Numbered from the stretch's first letter, positions 16,529 to 26,392 are shown. The stretch is 64,000 nt of DNA from Dyadobacter arcticus (GCF_011762185.1 NZ_JAASQJ010000001.1:124001-188000); one strand, 5' to 3'. The notes: a model not told the origin generated them from the letters alone. Translations and numbers: made by a program.

Positions 16529-18709
16529 ATGAAGCATATTAAGGGGATTTTGTTTTTTACTTTTTTTTCCGTCCGGCTTTTTGCCCAAATACCAAATAAC
16601 TTTCAATGGCTGCCCGACGGGAGCGGCTATCGGGATGTTGTGGAAAATGAGATTGTTGAAGTTGCATTACCTGCTAACCAGCCGAACGTACTTATTTCAA
16701 AAGCCCAGCTTACTCCTTCCGGAGGCTCTCCACTTTCAATCAGGAGCTATACTTTGAGTAAAGCTGGGGATAAGGCTTTAATATACACCAATACAAAAAA
16801 AGTCTGGCGATTGGATACCCGCGGCGATTACTGGGTTTTTGACCTGACCTCCAAAACACTTCAAAAATTGGGAAAGGGTTTGCCGGAATCTTCATTAATG
16901 TTTGGGAAGTTTTCACCAGATGGGAAAAACGTAGGCTATGTGAGTAAGCACAATCTGTATGTTGAAGATTTACAAACAGGAGAAGTAAAATCGCTTACTA
17001 AGGACGGCACCGATCGCATTATTAACGGAACTTTCGACTGGGTTTATGAGGAAGAATTTCGCTGCCGCGACGGTTTCCGGTGGAGTGACGACAGTAAATT
17101 CATTGCGTATTGGCAGCTGGATGCGCGTAAAATCCGGAATTTCCTGATGATCAACACGACCGATTCCATTTACGCTTACACTGTTCCGGTTGAATATCCG
17201 AAGGTAGGTGAAACGCCTTCTCCCTACAAAATCGGTGTGGTAGACATTGCTAATGCGCAGACCAAATGGATGAATATTCCCGGCGACCCTCAGAATACTT
17301 ACGTACCCAGAATGGAATGGTCGGGAATGCCTAGCGAATTGGTGATCCAGCAATTAAACAGAAAACAAAACGAGAGCACGCTTTTCTATATCAACACAAC
17401 TGACGGGAGTGCCAAACCTTTTTATACAGAAAAAGATGCTGCCTGGATTGATATAAAGAGTCGCTGGGGAGGTGATCCAAGTGGCTGGGACTGGGTGAAT
17501 AACGGGAAAGAATTTTTATGGGTCAGTGAAAAGGATGGCTGGCGACATACATATCGTGTGAGCCGTGACGGTAAAAAGGAAACTTTGGTTACTATTGGCA
17601 ATTTCGATATGATCAGTCCGGTGCGCATCGATGAAAAGAATAATGCTTACTATTTCATGGCTTCTCCCGATAATGCTACTCAAAATTACCTTTACAAAAT
17701 CTCATTAAACGGGAAAGGCAAAGCGGTAAGGGTTACCCCTGCTGATCAGCAAGGGTCGCATATTTACGACATTTCGCCGGAAGCAAAATTTGGCAAGCAC
17801 AGATTTTCGAACGCTAAAACCGCGACTTTGACGGAGTGGGTCTCTTTTCCAAACCACATTTCCATTGACCCTAACAATTCCATTGCGCAATCAGCAAGTA
17901 AGATCAATTCTGTTAAGCTAGACATTGAATTCTTTAAAGTAAAAACCGCAGAAGGTGTTGAAGTGGATGCCTGGCTTGTTAAACCCACCAATTTTGATGC
18001 CTCGAAAAAGTATCCAATTGTTTTTACTGTTTACGGGGAACCAGCAGGAACTACCATAAAGGATACTTATGGAACAGGAACAAATAAGCTCTATAGCGGG
18101 AGTATGGCCGACGATGGCTACATCTATGCTTCTATGGATAACCGCGGAACGCCGTCGCCGAAAGGATCTGCATGGCGTAAAGCGATTCACAAGAATATTG
18201 GTGTGATTAACATCAGGGATTTGGATGGCGCTGCTGCCGAGATATTTAAGAAATATTCTTTTATAGATACCTCAAGAGTGGCTGTCCACGGATGGAGCGG
18301 CGGCGGTTCTTCCACATTGAACCTGCTATTCCAATATCCGCAGCATTTCAAAACAGGTATTGCGGTTGCTGCGGTTGCAAATCAATTGACTTACGATAAC
18401 ATTTATCAGGAGCGCTACATGGGCCTTCCTCAGGAAAACCGCGAAGATTTTGTGAAAGGATCGCCAATAACATATGCGAAAAACCTGCGCGGGAATTTGC
18501 TCTACATTCACGGAACGGGAGACGATAATGTGCATTACCAGAATGCCGAAATGCTTATCAATGAGCTGATTAAAGCCAATAAGGTGTTCCAGGTGATGCC
18601 TTATCCCAACAGGTCTCACGGAATCAATGAAGGAACCGGAACAGCGCAGCATATGCGAACTTTATTTACAGATTACCTGAAAAGGAATTGTCCTCCAGGA
18701 GGAAGGTAA
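16529..18709 (+). CDS. Dipeptidyl peptidase IV-like S9 family serine peptidase
   Basis: 726 residues from the ATG at 16529, which gives a proper signal peptide (MKHIKGILFFTFFSVRLFA). The N-terminal ~470 residues form the DPP-IV propeller and contain the paired-glutamate motif DWVYEEEF (Glu174-176), which grips the substrate N-terminus. The alpha/beta-hydrolase domain has the nucleophile GWSGGGSS (Ser590), the acid in GTGDDNVHY (Asp665/666) and the base in NRSHGI (His697). It should release Xaa-Pro or similar dipeptides in the periplasm. A bidirectional terminator separates it from the convergent M28 peptidase. Confidence 0.93.
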   Translation: MKHIKGILFFTFFSVRLFAQIPNNFQWLPDGSGYRDVVENEIVEVALPANQPNVLISKAQLTPSGGSPLSIRSYTLSKAGDKALIYTNTKKVWRLDTRGDYWVFDLTSKTLQKLGKGLPESSLMFGKFSPDGKNVGYVSKHNLYVEDLQTGEVKSLTKDGTDRIINGTFDWVYEEEFRCRDGFRWSDDSKFIAYWQLDARKIRNFLMINTTDSIYAYTVPVEYPKVGETPSPYKIGVVDIANAQTKWMNIPGDPQNTYVPRMEWSGMPSELVIQQLNRKQNESTLFYINTTDGSAKPFYTEKDAAWIDIKSRWGGDPSGWDWVNNGKEFLWVSEKDGWRHTYRVSRDGKKETLVTIGNFDMISPVRIDEKNNAYYFMASPDNATQNYLYKISLNGKGKAVRVTPADQQGSHIYDISPEAKFGKHRFSNAKTATLTEWVSFPNHISIDPNNSIAQSASKINSVKLDIEFFKVKTAEGVEVDAWLVKPTNFDASKKYPIVFTVYGEPAGTTIKDTYGTGTNKLYSGSMADDGYIYASMDNRGTPSPKGSAWRKAIHKNIGVINIRDLDGAAAEIFKKYSFIDTSRVAVHGWSGGGSSTLNLLFQYPQHFKTGIAVAAVANQLTYDNIYQERYMGLPQENREDFVKGSPITYAKNLRGNLLYIHGTGDDNVHYQNAEMLINELIKANKVFQVMPYPNRSHGINEGTGTAQHMRTLFTDYLKRNCPPGGR

Positions 18710-18718
18710 TCGTTTGAT

Positions 18719-18761
18719 AAAAGCAAAAAACGCAGCCAAGCCAGCTGCGTTTTTTGCTTTT
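18719..18761. terminator. Bidirectional terminator between two peptidase genes
   Basis: An 18-bp perfect stem: left arm 18719-18736, right arm 18744-18761, 7-nt loop. The core pairs GCAAAAAACGCAGC with GCTGCGTTTTTTGC. T-runs on both strands serve the convergent DPP-IV and M28 genes. Confidence 0.9.
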
Positions 18762-20286
18762 ATTTTCCGTACAACTTCTTGGCGGCAGGTTCGTATTTAT
18801 CGCCTGGTGACCATTGGGGCACAACCTTCCTATCTGCGATCAATCGCGTGGCATATGTAAACGCCTGACTGAATTTAAGCAGATAATTGAAGTTAACGGT
18901 TTCGGGATTATCAGAAACCTGGTGATAATTTTTCATGATATCACCATTAAATTCCTTGAAACCAGGGGTGAATGTGGGTGCCGGAATGCCTTCTTTGGCA
19001 AAACTTACATTATCTGACCGATCAAATAATCCTTGTTCTGGAGAAGGATCTGCAAAAACACCTAAGCCGAATGCTTTGCTGGCCGTTTCAATTTCGGCAC
19101 GTGCGCCTGTCCTATCGAGCCCCATCACCGAAACAATGGTCGTATCATTATAGCCGGCACCGTCTGAATTCATATTAAAAATGCATTTATTCAAAGGCAT
19201 TAAGGGATGCGAAGCATAATACTTGCCGCCTAGTAGTCCGACTTCTTCGCCAGTTAAGGCGACGATCAATACCGAGCGTTTAGGCGGGTTTTTAGAAAGA
19301 GCTTCCGCAGCAGTGAGCAGTGCAACGACTCCAAATGCATTGTCCCGGGCTCCATTGAAAATACTGTCTTCTGGCGTAAACGCTTGTCCGCCTTGCTTCC
19401 CGGTACCAATGTGATCATAGTGGGCAGTGAGCAGCACATATTCTTCTTTCAATTTAGGGTCGGTTCCCTCGATTAAACCAGCCACATTGTAACTGTTGAT
19501 CGTCTGCGATTTACGTCCGGCAGTTTTGAAATCTACTTCTTTGACTGCCCTTAGCGCGCGAGCAAATTTGGCTTCCTTCCCATTAACCCAGGCGTGAGGA
19601 ATAGAGCTGGATGCAGATTTGTCGCCTTCTCCCAGCGACATTTTTTCCCGATCAAAATTGCGTATTACTATATTCCAGGGAATTGGGGCATTGAACAGCT
19701 CAATGACTCCAATAGCGCCTTTATCAGCTGCAATTTTCCGTTTTTCAATTGAGGTCGTTATGATTTCGGATGGGGTTTGTGTCTCAAGTGTACCGCTTTC
19801 AACAAGCACAATTTTACCTTTTACGTCCAGTCCTTTATAATCATCCCAGCTTTTTGCGGCATTTTCGAGTCCAAAGCCCGCGTAAACAATGGGCGCTTTT
19901 AGATTCGTTTCTCCACCATTCATCAGGATCCAATCCTGCCCGCTTTTCATCACTTCTGTATCAGCTGTAATTTCACCAGCGCCCGACAGGCCCATTTTTT
20001 CAAAAGGGACATTCTGATAATAAGTGCCAGTACCTGATGCCGTATTTCCAGGAACGGAGGTCACGCCCAATTTGCGAAACTGCTCTGCAATGTATCTTGC
20101 CGCAACAGCATTCCCTTGCTCTCCAGTACGTCGTCCCAATAACTCGTCCGCAGCCAAAAAGCGCATGTGAGCCTCCGCCTCCGCCTTTTTTATCTGAAAT
20201 TCAGGGAGAACTGGCGGTTTCTTTTGGGAGAATGAGGGTTGGGAAATTTTTAAAATTAGAAATAAAAGAAGTAACGGGGTTCTCAT
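18760..20286 (-). CDS. M28 family zinc aminopeptidase with PA domain
   Basis: 508 residues with a signal peptide (LLLLFLILKISQPSFS-QKK). A PA-like insert (APIVYAGFGLENAAKSWDDYKGLDVKGKIVLV) precedes the catalytic core. Zinc ligands and catalytic residues of M28 are visible: AHYDH, GARDNAFG, the TGEEVGLLGG glutamates, FNMNSDG and the late KNYHQVSD histidine. It should trim peptides in the periplasm or outside the cell, as its convergent DPP-IV neighbour does. Confidence 0.92.
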   Translation of the reverse strand: MRTPLLLLFLILKISQPSFSQKKPPVLPEFQIKKAEAEAHMRFLAADELLGRRTGEQGNAVAARYIAEQFRKLGVTSVPGNTASGTGTYYQNVPFEKMGLSGAGEITADTEVMKSGQDWILMNGGETNLKAPIVYAGFGLENAAKSWDDYKGLDVKGKIVLVESGTLETQTPSEIITTSIEKRKIAADKGAIGVIELFNAPIPWNIVIRNFDREKMSLGEGDKSASSSIPHAWVNGKEAKFARALRAVKEVDFKTAGRKSQTINSYNVAGLIEGTDPKLKEEYVLLTAHYDHIGTGKQGGQAFTPEDSIFNGARDNAFGVVALLTAAEALSKNPPKRSVLIVALTGEEVGLLGGKYYASHPLMPLNKCIFNMNSDGAGYNDTTIVSVMGLDRTGARAEIETASKAFGLGVFADPSPEQGLFDRSDNVSFAKEGIPAPTFTPGFKEFNGDIMKNYHQVSDNPETVNFNYLLKFSQAFTYATRLIADRKVVPQWSPGDKYEPAAKKLYGK

Positions 20287-20317
20287 AATCTTGCGATAAT
20301 TCTTTGGTAAAAGATTT

Positions 20318-20725
20318 TTATAAAATAATAATTTGAAGATCTGTATGCTTTTGGATACGCCTAAATTCAGATCTGTTATAGGTATAAAAAGTATCGCAAT
20401 TCAATTCTTCTGCAATGGACGTATGAATGCAGTCATTGATATGTTTGAATCCGATAATTTCTGACAAGTGTAGCGCCCGGGATAAATGGCGTCGCTCGAT
20501 TTGCGCAATATTTAAAGAGATCAGGAAGTCCAACTCTGATTTTATGACCTGATTTTCAACATTAAATCTTGCAAGCCCATAACCGACCTCATTGATAACT
20601 AAAGTGGATATAACGAAATGATTGTAGGTAATTGCCTCAAGAATCAGTTGATTAGACTGCCGGTTTTTTTCGGGATCTTGTATAACCACATAATTAAAAA
20701 TCACATCTGAATCAAAATATATCAT
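20318..20725 (-). CDS. PIN-domain protein, probable toxin
   Basis: 135 residues. MIYFDSDVIFNYVV supplies the first acidic residues, NEVGYGL the conserved Glu, and HINDCIHTSIAEELNCDTFYTYNRSEFRRI the C-terminal acidic and Asn block, as in PIN endoribonucleases of the VapC type. It starts 3 bp after the stop of a small upstream gene, the normal layout of an antitoxin-toxin operon. Confidence 0.82.
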   Translation of the reverse strand: MIYFDSDVIFNYVVIQDPEKNRQSNQLILEAITYNHFVISTLVINEVGYGLARFNVENQVIKSELDFLISLNIAQIERRHLSRALHLSEIIGFKHINDCIHTSIAEELNCDTFYTYNRSEFRRIQKHTDLQIIIL

Positions 20726-20728
20726 CGA

Positions 20729-20965
20729 TCAAAGGTTTACTTCGTCGACAATTTGATTGAAATCACCCTGACCTGAAATTTTAACAGAGGGATGGCTTTT
20801 CCTGTGATCCAAAAACCTGGTGACTTCGGAAGTATTGATGTTCTTATCAATTACATCAATTTCCTCTACCACAATTTTTACATTTCGGTTAGAGAACATA
20901 GATTTCACTGACTCGATAAACTTAGAGCCAAGCTGAGCCGTATTGATTTTAAAAGTGTGTTGCAT
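20729..20965 (-). CDS. Putative antitoxin of the PIN toxin
   Basis: A 78-residue small protein with an N-terminal helical half (FKINTAQLGSKFIESVKSMF), a short strand (VKIVVEEIDVI) and an acidic C-terminus. No named antitoxin family was recognised; the role is inferred from size and from being directly upstream of the PIN gene (3-bp gap). CAAATATA on the + strand (20983-20990), read as TATATTTG on this strand, fits a -7 element just upstream. Confidence 0.65.
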   Translation of the reverse strand: MQHTFKINTAQLGSKFIESVKSMFSNRNVKIVVEEIDVIDKNINTSEVTRFLDHRKSHPSVKISGQGDFNQIVDEVNL

Positions 20966-20982
20966 AGCCTTTTAGTTTTAAA

Positions 20983-20990
20983 CAAATATA
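20983..20990 (-). promoter_or_regulatory. Candidate -7 element of the toxin-antitoxin operon
   Basis: Reads TATATTTG on the minus strand, 17 bp before the antitoxin ATG, beyond the end of hemB. A -33 partner at normal spacing is not evident. Confidence 0.35.
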
Positions 20991-21005
20991 ATAAATTCAG
21001 CAAAG

Positions 21006-21986
21006 TTACCCATTCAATATCATCGCCGCTTCCTTTGCAAAATACGTCAATATGCACTTGGCGCCGGCTCTGCGTATGCTTAGTAGTACTTCCATCATGG
21101 CGCGGTCGCCGTCCAGCCAGCCGTTTAGTGCGGCTGCTTTGATCATCGCATATTCACCCGAAACATTATAGGCCGCAATAGGAATCTCAAAGTTTTCATC
21201 CAAAAGACGGATAATATCTAGGTAGGATAACGCGGGCTTAACCATCAGCATATCAGCACCTTCTTCAAAATCCAGCTGTGCTTCGAGCAATGCTTCCCGC
21301 TTGTTTGCGGGGTTCATCTGGTAACTGTTCTTGTCTCCAAATTTAGGGGCAGATTGGAGTGCATCGCGGAACGGGCCGTAAAAAGCACTGGCATATTTGG
21401 CCGAATAAGACATGATGCTCACATCCGTGAAACCATGCGTATCCAAATGTTTTCGAATATATCCGACCCGACCATCCATCATATCGCTGGGCCCGAGGAT
21501 ATCAGCCCCTGCTTTGGCTTGTGCCAGCGACATATTTCCGAGAATTTCTAACGTAGCGTCGTTGAGGATCTTCCCATTTTCAACCAGGCCGTCATGTCCG
21601 TCTGAACTGTACGGGTCCATCGCAACATCTGTCATGATCACTAATTCCGGAAACTGCTCTTTGATCGCTGTGATTGCCTTTAGATAGAACGTGTTCTCAT
21701 GATAACTTTCACTTGCAATCCGGTCTTTCTTGCTTTCGGGGTAATTGGGGAACAGGTCGATCGCAACAATGCCAAGATCAGTGACTTCTTTCAGTTCTTC
21801 AAGCAGATTATCCAGTGAAAAGCGGTAGATACCAGGCATTGATTTGACCTCAACCTTTTGATTTGCACCCTCCTGAATAAACATGGGATATATAAAATCA
21901 GAGACCCGAAGAGTGGTTTCCTGAACCATTTCCCGAATTCCGGCTGATTTTCTGTTACGTCGCGGGCGACGGGATAAGTTGATCAT
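21006..21986 (-). CDS. hemB: Porphobilinogen synthase (delta-aminolevulinate dehydratase)
   Basis: 326 residues. It condenses two 5-aminolevulinates to porphobilinogen in heme, siroheme and cobamide synthesis. The two active-site lysine regions are present: YSAKYASAFYGPFRDAL and MLMVKPALSYLD. The zinc-binding cysteine cluster of E. coli-type enzymes is replaced by DVAMDPYSSDGHDG (Asp, no Cys), which points to the magnesium/potassium-type enzyme. It stands alone between the toxin-antitoxin pair and a response regulator. Confidence 0.96.
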   Translation of the reverse strand: MINLSRRPRRNRKSAGIREMVQETTLRVSDFIYPMFIQEGANQKVEVKSMPGIYRFSLDNLLEELKEVTDLGIVAIDLFPNYPESKKDRIASESYHENTFYLKAITAIKEQFPELVIMTDVAMDPYSSDGHDGLVENGKILNDATLEILGNMSLAQAKAGADILGPSDMMDGRVGYIRKHLDTHGFTDVSIMSYSAKYASAFYGPFRDALQSAPKFGDKNSYQMNPANKREALLEAQLDFEEGADMLMVKPALSYLDIIRLLDENFEIPIAAYNVSGEYAMIKAAALNGWLDGDRAMMEVLLSIRRAGAKCILTYFAKEAAMILNG

Positions 21987-22051
21987 GAGACGAGGCTGTT
22001 ATTTCAATATATTGGAAGAAAACCAGCCGGTTAAAACTGAAGTTCCTGTTT

Positions 22052-22738
22052 TTACCCGACCATTAGCTTAAAACCCTCTCCATGCAAATTCATAATCTGA
22101 ATCGTTGGGTCCTCTCTCAGGTATTTGCGAAGCTTGGTAATGTAAACGTCCATACTGCGTGCATTGAAATAGGAGTCGTCGCCCCAAATGGTTTTAAGCG
22201 CAAAGCTTCGGCTAATCGGCTGGTTGAGATTTTGACAAAACAGTTTAAGCAATTCAGATTCCTTACTGGTTAACCTCGCCGATTTATCATTAGCTATAAG
22301 CTGCTGGTGACTGTAATCAAAAGTGAATTGGCCTACCTGAAACACCTTCGGCTCTTCCGGCGCATCGGGTTGCGTTTTGTAACGACGTAAGATTGCTTCA
22401 ATGCGTAAAAGCAATTCTTCCCTGTCAAATGGCTTGGTAACATAATCATCCGCACCTACCCGAAATCCCTGCATTGTATCTTCTTTCATTGATTTAGCCG
22501 TCAAAAAAATGATAGGAACATCCCGTCCGCTCATCCTCACTTCTTTTGCGAGAGAGAACCCATCCTTCTTTGGCATCATCACATCAAAGATGCAGAGATC
22601 ATATTTTTTGTCCACAAAACTCTGCCATCCCTTTTGGCCATCAGTAGCAAGGTCGGTAGGGAAGCCTTTATCTATTAAATATTCTTGTAACAGAGAACCA
22701 AGGTTGGCATCATCCTCAACAAGCAAAAGATTAGGCAT
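22052..22738 (-). CDS. OmpR/PhoB-type response regulator
   Basis: 228 residues. The receiver has acidic Glu9-Asp10, the phospho-acceptor Asp52 in CIFDVMMPKKDG, Thr in FLTAKS and Lys in VTKPF. The winged-helix C-terminus reads LTSKESELLKLFCQN ... RSMDVYITKLRKYLREDP. No histidine kinase gene is adjacent, so it is an orphan in this window. Confidence 0.93.
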   Translation of the reverse strand: MPNLLLVEDDANLGSLLQEYLIDKGFPTDLATDGQKGWQSFVDKKYDLCIFDVMMPKKDGFSLAKEVRMSGRDVPIIFLTAKSMKEDTMQGFRVGADDYVTKPFDREELLLRIEAILRRYKTQPDAPEEPKVFQVGQFTFDYSHQQLIANDKSARLTSKESELLKLFCQNLNQPISRSFALKTIWGDDSYFNARSMDVYITKLRKYLREDPTIQIMNLHGEGFKLMVG

Positions 22739-22907
22739 TGGAGAGCGCTTTTAAATGAAGTTGCAAGATAGTAAATGTCAATCGGGGAGTAAGGAAACGG
22801 GGTAATAATGCTTCTGTCAGAACTTTCAGATTACACATTAATCTAACAAATAACTGCCTAAAACTACCGATCTTTCGACTCTCAAAAACCTTCTTAACTC
22901 ATAAATA

Positions 22908-23921
22908 ATGTTAAAATTTCTCTTTTGGGTCATTGCATTGATCGTCATTTTAGGCATCGCTTACTTCGTCGGGCCCAAAATACCTGAGGCGCGCCTGACG
23001 CCCGTTTTACCCACCATTACCTCGGATTTGCCAAAATTGGAAGAGGAAGTGATCAAATCTGAAAAGGCCATACCGCTGATAAAGCCTGATAATGAGGCAC
23101 GTATCGTGTGGGCAGATAGTACCAAAAAGGAAAAGACAAAATATAGCGTGGTTTACATTCACGGCTATGGAGCCAGTTGGGCAGAGGGCGATCCGATTCA
23201 TAAAGAGCTTGCGAAGAGGTATGGCGCCAACTTATACCTGTCGCGTATGCACGATGCCGGTATCAGCGATCCCGATGCTTTTAATGACCTAACCCCTGCC
23301 AATTTTCTGGCTGGCGCCAAACGCGCATTGGCAATTGGTAAGGCGATCGGCGATAGCGTGATCGTGATTGGTACCTCCGCCGGTGGACTTCTAACAGTGT
23401 ATCTAGCCGCCACGCATCCGGAAATTAAAGGGGTTGTGCTTTATTCTCCCTGCATGGCAGTGGCTAACCCAGCCTTAAAATACATTACAAAACCTTGGGG
23501 CAGACAAATTTTAAAGCAGGTAATTGGTGAACACAACATATCAAAAGATGAGGACACAGAACAGGCTAAATACTGGCTGCAGGGTTATCATACCAACGGA
23601 TTAATGACTTTGCAGCAAACGATAGACGCCGTTGCGAAGCCTGAGATTTTTGAACAAGTCAAAATGCCGATTTTCGTAGGGTATTATTACAAAAATGAAA
23701 AAGAGCAAGACCAGGTAGTGTCTGTCAAGGCTATTCAGAATATGTTCCAGAAACTAGGTACACCTGACGAAATGAAAGTTGAAAAAGCATTTCCCGAGAG
23801 CGGCGACCACGTGATTGGTTCACACCTTCGCTCCAAAGATGTAAAAAGCGTTTATGAAGCTACTGATGCATTTTTTCAAGATAAGCTACACATGAAACCA
23901 GCAGAAAAGAGTGTTTTATAG
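22908..23921 (+). CDS. Alpha/beta-hydrolase (esterase/lipase-like) with N-terminal membrane anchor
   Basis: 337 residues. The first ~22 residues (MLKFLFWVIALIVILGIAYFVG) form a transmembrane anchor. The hydrolase core has the oxyanion strand VVYIHGYGASWAEGD, the nucleophile elbow GTSAGGL (Ser157) and a late SGDHVIGSHL histidine. The substrate is unknown. It is followed 68 bp later by fabI, with a TTACTTTG motif between them that could be a fabI -7 element. Confidence 0.82.
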   Translation: MLKFLFWVIALIVILGIAYFVGPKIPEARLTPVLPTITSDLPKLEEEVIKSEKAIPLIKPDNEARIVWADSTKKEKTKYSVVYIHGYGASWAEGDPIHKELAKRYGANLYLSRMHDAGISDPDAFNDLTPANFLAGAKRALAIGKAIGDSVIVIGTSAGGLLTVYLAATHPEIKGVVLYSPCMAVANPALKYITKPWGRQILKQVIGEHNISKDEDTEQAKYWLQGYHTNGLMTLQQTIDAVAKPEIFEQVKMPIFVGYYYKNEKEQDQVVSVKAIQNMFQKLGTPDEMKVEKAFPESGDHVIGSHLRSKDVKSVYEATDAFFQDKLHMKPAEKSVL

Positions 23922-23988
23922 CACTGAAATGCTTTACTTTGCCGCCCTAAACGGACGAATCCAAGTTCATTAACAATAAAAGGAAAAC

Positions 23989-24810
23989 ATGGCTTACGGT
24001 TTATTAAAAGGAAAAAGGGGAATTATATCAGGTGCTTTGGACGAAAATTCGATAGCCTGGAAAGTGGCACTGAAAGCAAAAGAAGAGGGTGCAATTTTTA
24101 CATTAACGAATGCCCCAATTGCCATGCGAATGGGTGCTATTAATGATCTGGCAAAACAATGTGACGCTCAGATAATTCCTGCCGACGCTACTTCTATTGA
24201 GGATATCGAAAATCTGTTTAGCAAGTCAGTCGAAATTTTAGGAGGTAAAATTGACTTTGTCCTTCACTCGATCGGAATGTCTTTAAATGTTCGGAAAGGG
24301 AAAGCATACGGCGATCTTAACTATGAGTGGTTCCAAAAAGGATTGGATATATCTGCCCTTTCTCTGCATAAATTTTTACAAGTTGCTGAGAAGCAGGATG
24401 CTATCAATGATTGGGGATCGGTTGTGGCTTTATCCTACATTGCCGCTCAGCGTACGTATTCTTTTTATAATGATATGGCGGAAGCGAAAGCATTGTTAGA
24501 AAGCATTGCCCGCAGCTATGGATACCGTTACGGAAAATCAAAAAATGTAAGAGTTAATACCATTTCCCAATCGCCTACCAGAACGAAAGCAGGTTCAGGA
24601 ATTGAAGGATTTGATGCTTTTTATGAATTTGCTGAAAAAATGAGCCCTTTGGGGAATGCTTCCGCAGATGATTGCGCGAATTACGCCATTACCTTATTCT
24701 CGGATCTGACCCGTTATGTGACCATGCAAAATCTTTATCACGATGGGGGTTATTCGTCAACAGGTATTTCAGAAGACCTTGTAGAGCTGATCCAGAATCA
24801 AAGCAAATAG
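23989..24810 (+). CDS. fabI: Enoyl-[acyl-carrier-protein] reductase (NADH)
   Basis: 273 residues of the FabI SDR type. It reduces enoyl-ACP in the last step of each fatty-acid elongation round. The N-terminal GKRGIISGALDENSIAWKVA is the FabI nucleotide-binding pattern. The catalytic Tyr160 and Lys167 are spaced as Y-x6-K in YNDMAEAK, and VNTISQSPTRTKAGSGIEGF is the substrate-loop region. A good hairpin terminator follows. Confidence 0.95.
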   Translation: MAYGLLKGKRGIISGALDENSIAWKVALKAKEEGAIFTLTNAPIAMRMGAINDLAKQCDAQIIPADATSIEDIENLFSKSVEILGGKIDFVLHSIGMSLNVRKGKAYGDLNYEWFQKGLDISALSLHKFLQVAEKQDAINDWGSVVALSYIAAQRTYSFYNDMAEAKALLESIARSYGYRYGKSKNVRVNTISQSPTRTKAGSGIEGFDAFYEFAEKMSPLGNASADDCANYAITLFSDLTRYVTMQNLYHDGGYSSTGISEDLVELIQNQSK

Positions 24811-24833
24811 CGTTTTACCATCATTGAAATAGG

Positions 24834-24868
24834 AAAACCCTTCAAGGCACACGTTTTGAGGGGTTTAC
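24834..24868 (+). terminator. Terminator after fabI
   Basis: AAACCCTTCAA pairs with TTGAGGGGTTT around a loop of about 10 nt, starting 24 bp after the fabI stop. The T-tail is short. Confidence 0.65.
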
Positions 24869-24923
24869 TTTGTTGAATAAAATATTTGCACTACTCACCC
24901 GTTTAGCCAAATAAAATTTATCT

Positions 24924-25736
24924 ATGGATCCTCAATTAAATCGCCCCTTTTTTAGAAAAAGTAAACAGACATCAAAGGTTGTCCTGGTTTCAACTATCAT
25001 TTCAATGCTTTTTGCCTGCGGAGGTGAAAAGGAAGTTGCGCAGACGGTTCCGGACGCATCCATTTACTCATTGGTTTTTTTGGATAAAACACAAAGCATA
25101 CATGTCGACAAGAATTATGTCAATGATAAATACCGCCAGGCATTAACAGATATCATTGAAAGCAATATGAAAAACAAGGGCGATAAATTGGAGGTTTACT
25201 TTATCCATGAAAATACTTCGAAGGCAAGAGCATTGTCATTGACTGTGAGGAGCGAAAAGGATAATATGGATGGGGCAAATGCTACGGATAAGGAAGGTAT
25301 TGAAACTGCTTTCCAACTCTCATTGCAAAAGGAAAAAGGCATCTACCTCCGTCAGCTCCTGGCAAAAATGAACCAGCAAAATACCGGTTCATCCAGTCAA
25401 TATACCGATATCTGGGCAAGCTTACCTGTTATTGCCAAAGCAGGTGAAAGTGGCTCTGAGGTAAAAGTCTATTATTTCAGTGATATGATTGAAAGTGTAA
25501 GGGGCTCCGATCGAAGGGATTTCCATATCAAACCACCGAAGAATGATTCTGAGGCTGAGGCAGATGCAAAAGCAGATTCCAAGAAACTGGATCAATATGC
25601 AATCGGTTCACCGCAGGTTACTATTGTTTCGCCGTTCGAGCCTACGGCTTCTTCAAAGGAAAATAATCCGCACATTACCCATTATTGGCAAACGTTGTTT
25701 CAAGAATTGGGGGGAGTGAGTATAGAGGAACTTTGA
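24924..25736 (+). CDS. Lipoprotein with vWA-like features
   Basis: 270 residues. A long basic N-terminus leads into a hydrophobic segment ending in MLFACGG, a lipobox. The first strand YSLVFLDKTQSI has a D-x-T-x-S pattern like a von Willebrand A metal site. A later VKVYYFSDMIES supplies a second acidic strand end, as in that fold. The polar C-terminal part is Asp/Ala/Lys-rich (DSEAEADAKADSKKLD). I recognise no specific family. Fold assignment is an inference from these two motifs. Confidence 0.5.
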   Translation: MDPQLNRPFFRKSKQTSKVVLVSTIISMLFACGGEKEVAQTVPDASIYSLVFLDKTQSIHVDKNYVNDKYRQALTDIIESNMKNKGDKLEVYFIHENTSKARALSLTVRSEKDNMDGANATDKEGIETAFQLSLQKEKGIYLRQLLAKMNQQNTGSSSQYTDIWASLPVIAKAGESGSEVKVYYFSDMIESVRGSDRRDFHIKPPKNDSEAEADAKADSKKLDQYAIGSPQVTIVSPFEPTASSKENNPHITHYWQTLFQELGGVSIEEL

Positions 25737-25744
25737 GTGGAGTA

Positions 25745-26392
25745 TTATAAATTTTGAAGTGCTTTTAGATTTTCAGCATTGTCAAAAATAGCTCGAATGG
25801 GAATCAGGAAGCCTTCAACCACAAAACTCTTTACATCCCCGACCCTGGATTTTAGAACTAGTTGATATTCCTCCCCGAACAGATGATATTGCTCTAGTGT
25901 CTCATCCTTTGGATCAATAATCCAATATTCTTCGATTCGATGAGCCTGATAATCTTTAAGCTTAACGCCACGATCACGGGCTTGTGTTGAGTTGGAAAGT
26001 ATTTCAATGATCAGGTCCGGTGCAGGAAAAAGAATTTGGTCACCTGTAAATTGCGCTGACTTTTCCTGACGAAAAAAACAAATGTCCGGCTCATAGTCAT
26101 TGCGTGTGAGCGAAATCATAAGCTTTTCAAATCCTACGAAGCCTAGCTGCTCTCGGGCAACATATATACCCAGTAGACGAAGCAGCAATCCTGTTACATG
26201 ATTATGCCGCATCATTACCGGCGAGTGCATAATCACTTCGCCGTTAATAAATTCAGCCTTGTCCTCCTCCGTGATATTGTCATAAAATTTTAGCCGTGTT
26301 TCTTTTTCTTTATCCAATGCGGCTTTCACTGCTTCGATAATCAAATAAGCATCCGGTCTGTCCAAAATTTTAGAATAAATGCGGGTACTCAT
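25745..26392 (-). CDS. Uma2 family PD-(D/E)XK endonuclease-like protein
   Basis: About 215 residues from the ATG at 26392; a TTG nine codons upstream also fits, but a -7-like TAAATTTG overlaps that codon. The Uma2 (DUF820) core is intact: NGEVIMHSPVMMRHNHVTG, then YEPDICFF with the first acid, LIIEILSNST with the E-x-x motif, then DYQAHRIEEYWIIDP. The cellular role of Uma2 proteins is not settled. A second, broken Uma2 gene lies 3 kb downstream on the window. Confidence 0.88.
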   Translation of the reverse strand: MSTRIYSKILDRPDAYLIIEAVKAALDKEKETRLKFYDNITEEDKAEFINGEVIMHSPVMMRHNHVTGLLLRLLGIYVAREQLGFVGFEKLMISLTRNDYEPDICFFRQEKSAQFTGDQILFPAPDLIIEILSNSTQARDRGVKLKDYQAHRIEEYWIIDPKDETLEQYHLFGEEYQLVLKSRVGDVKSFVVEGFLIPIRAIFDNAENLKALQNL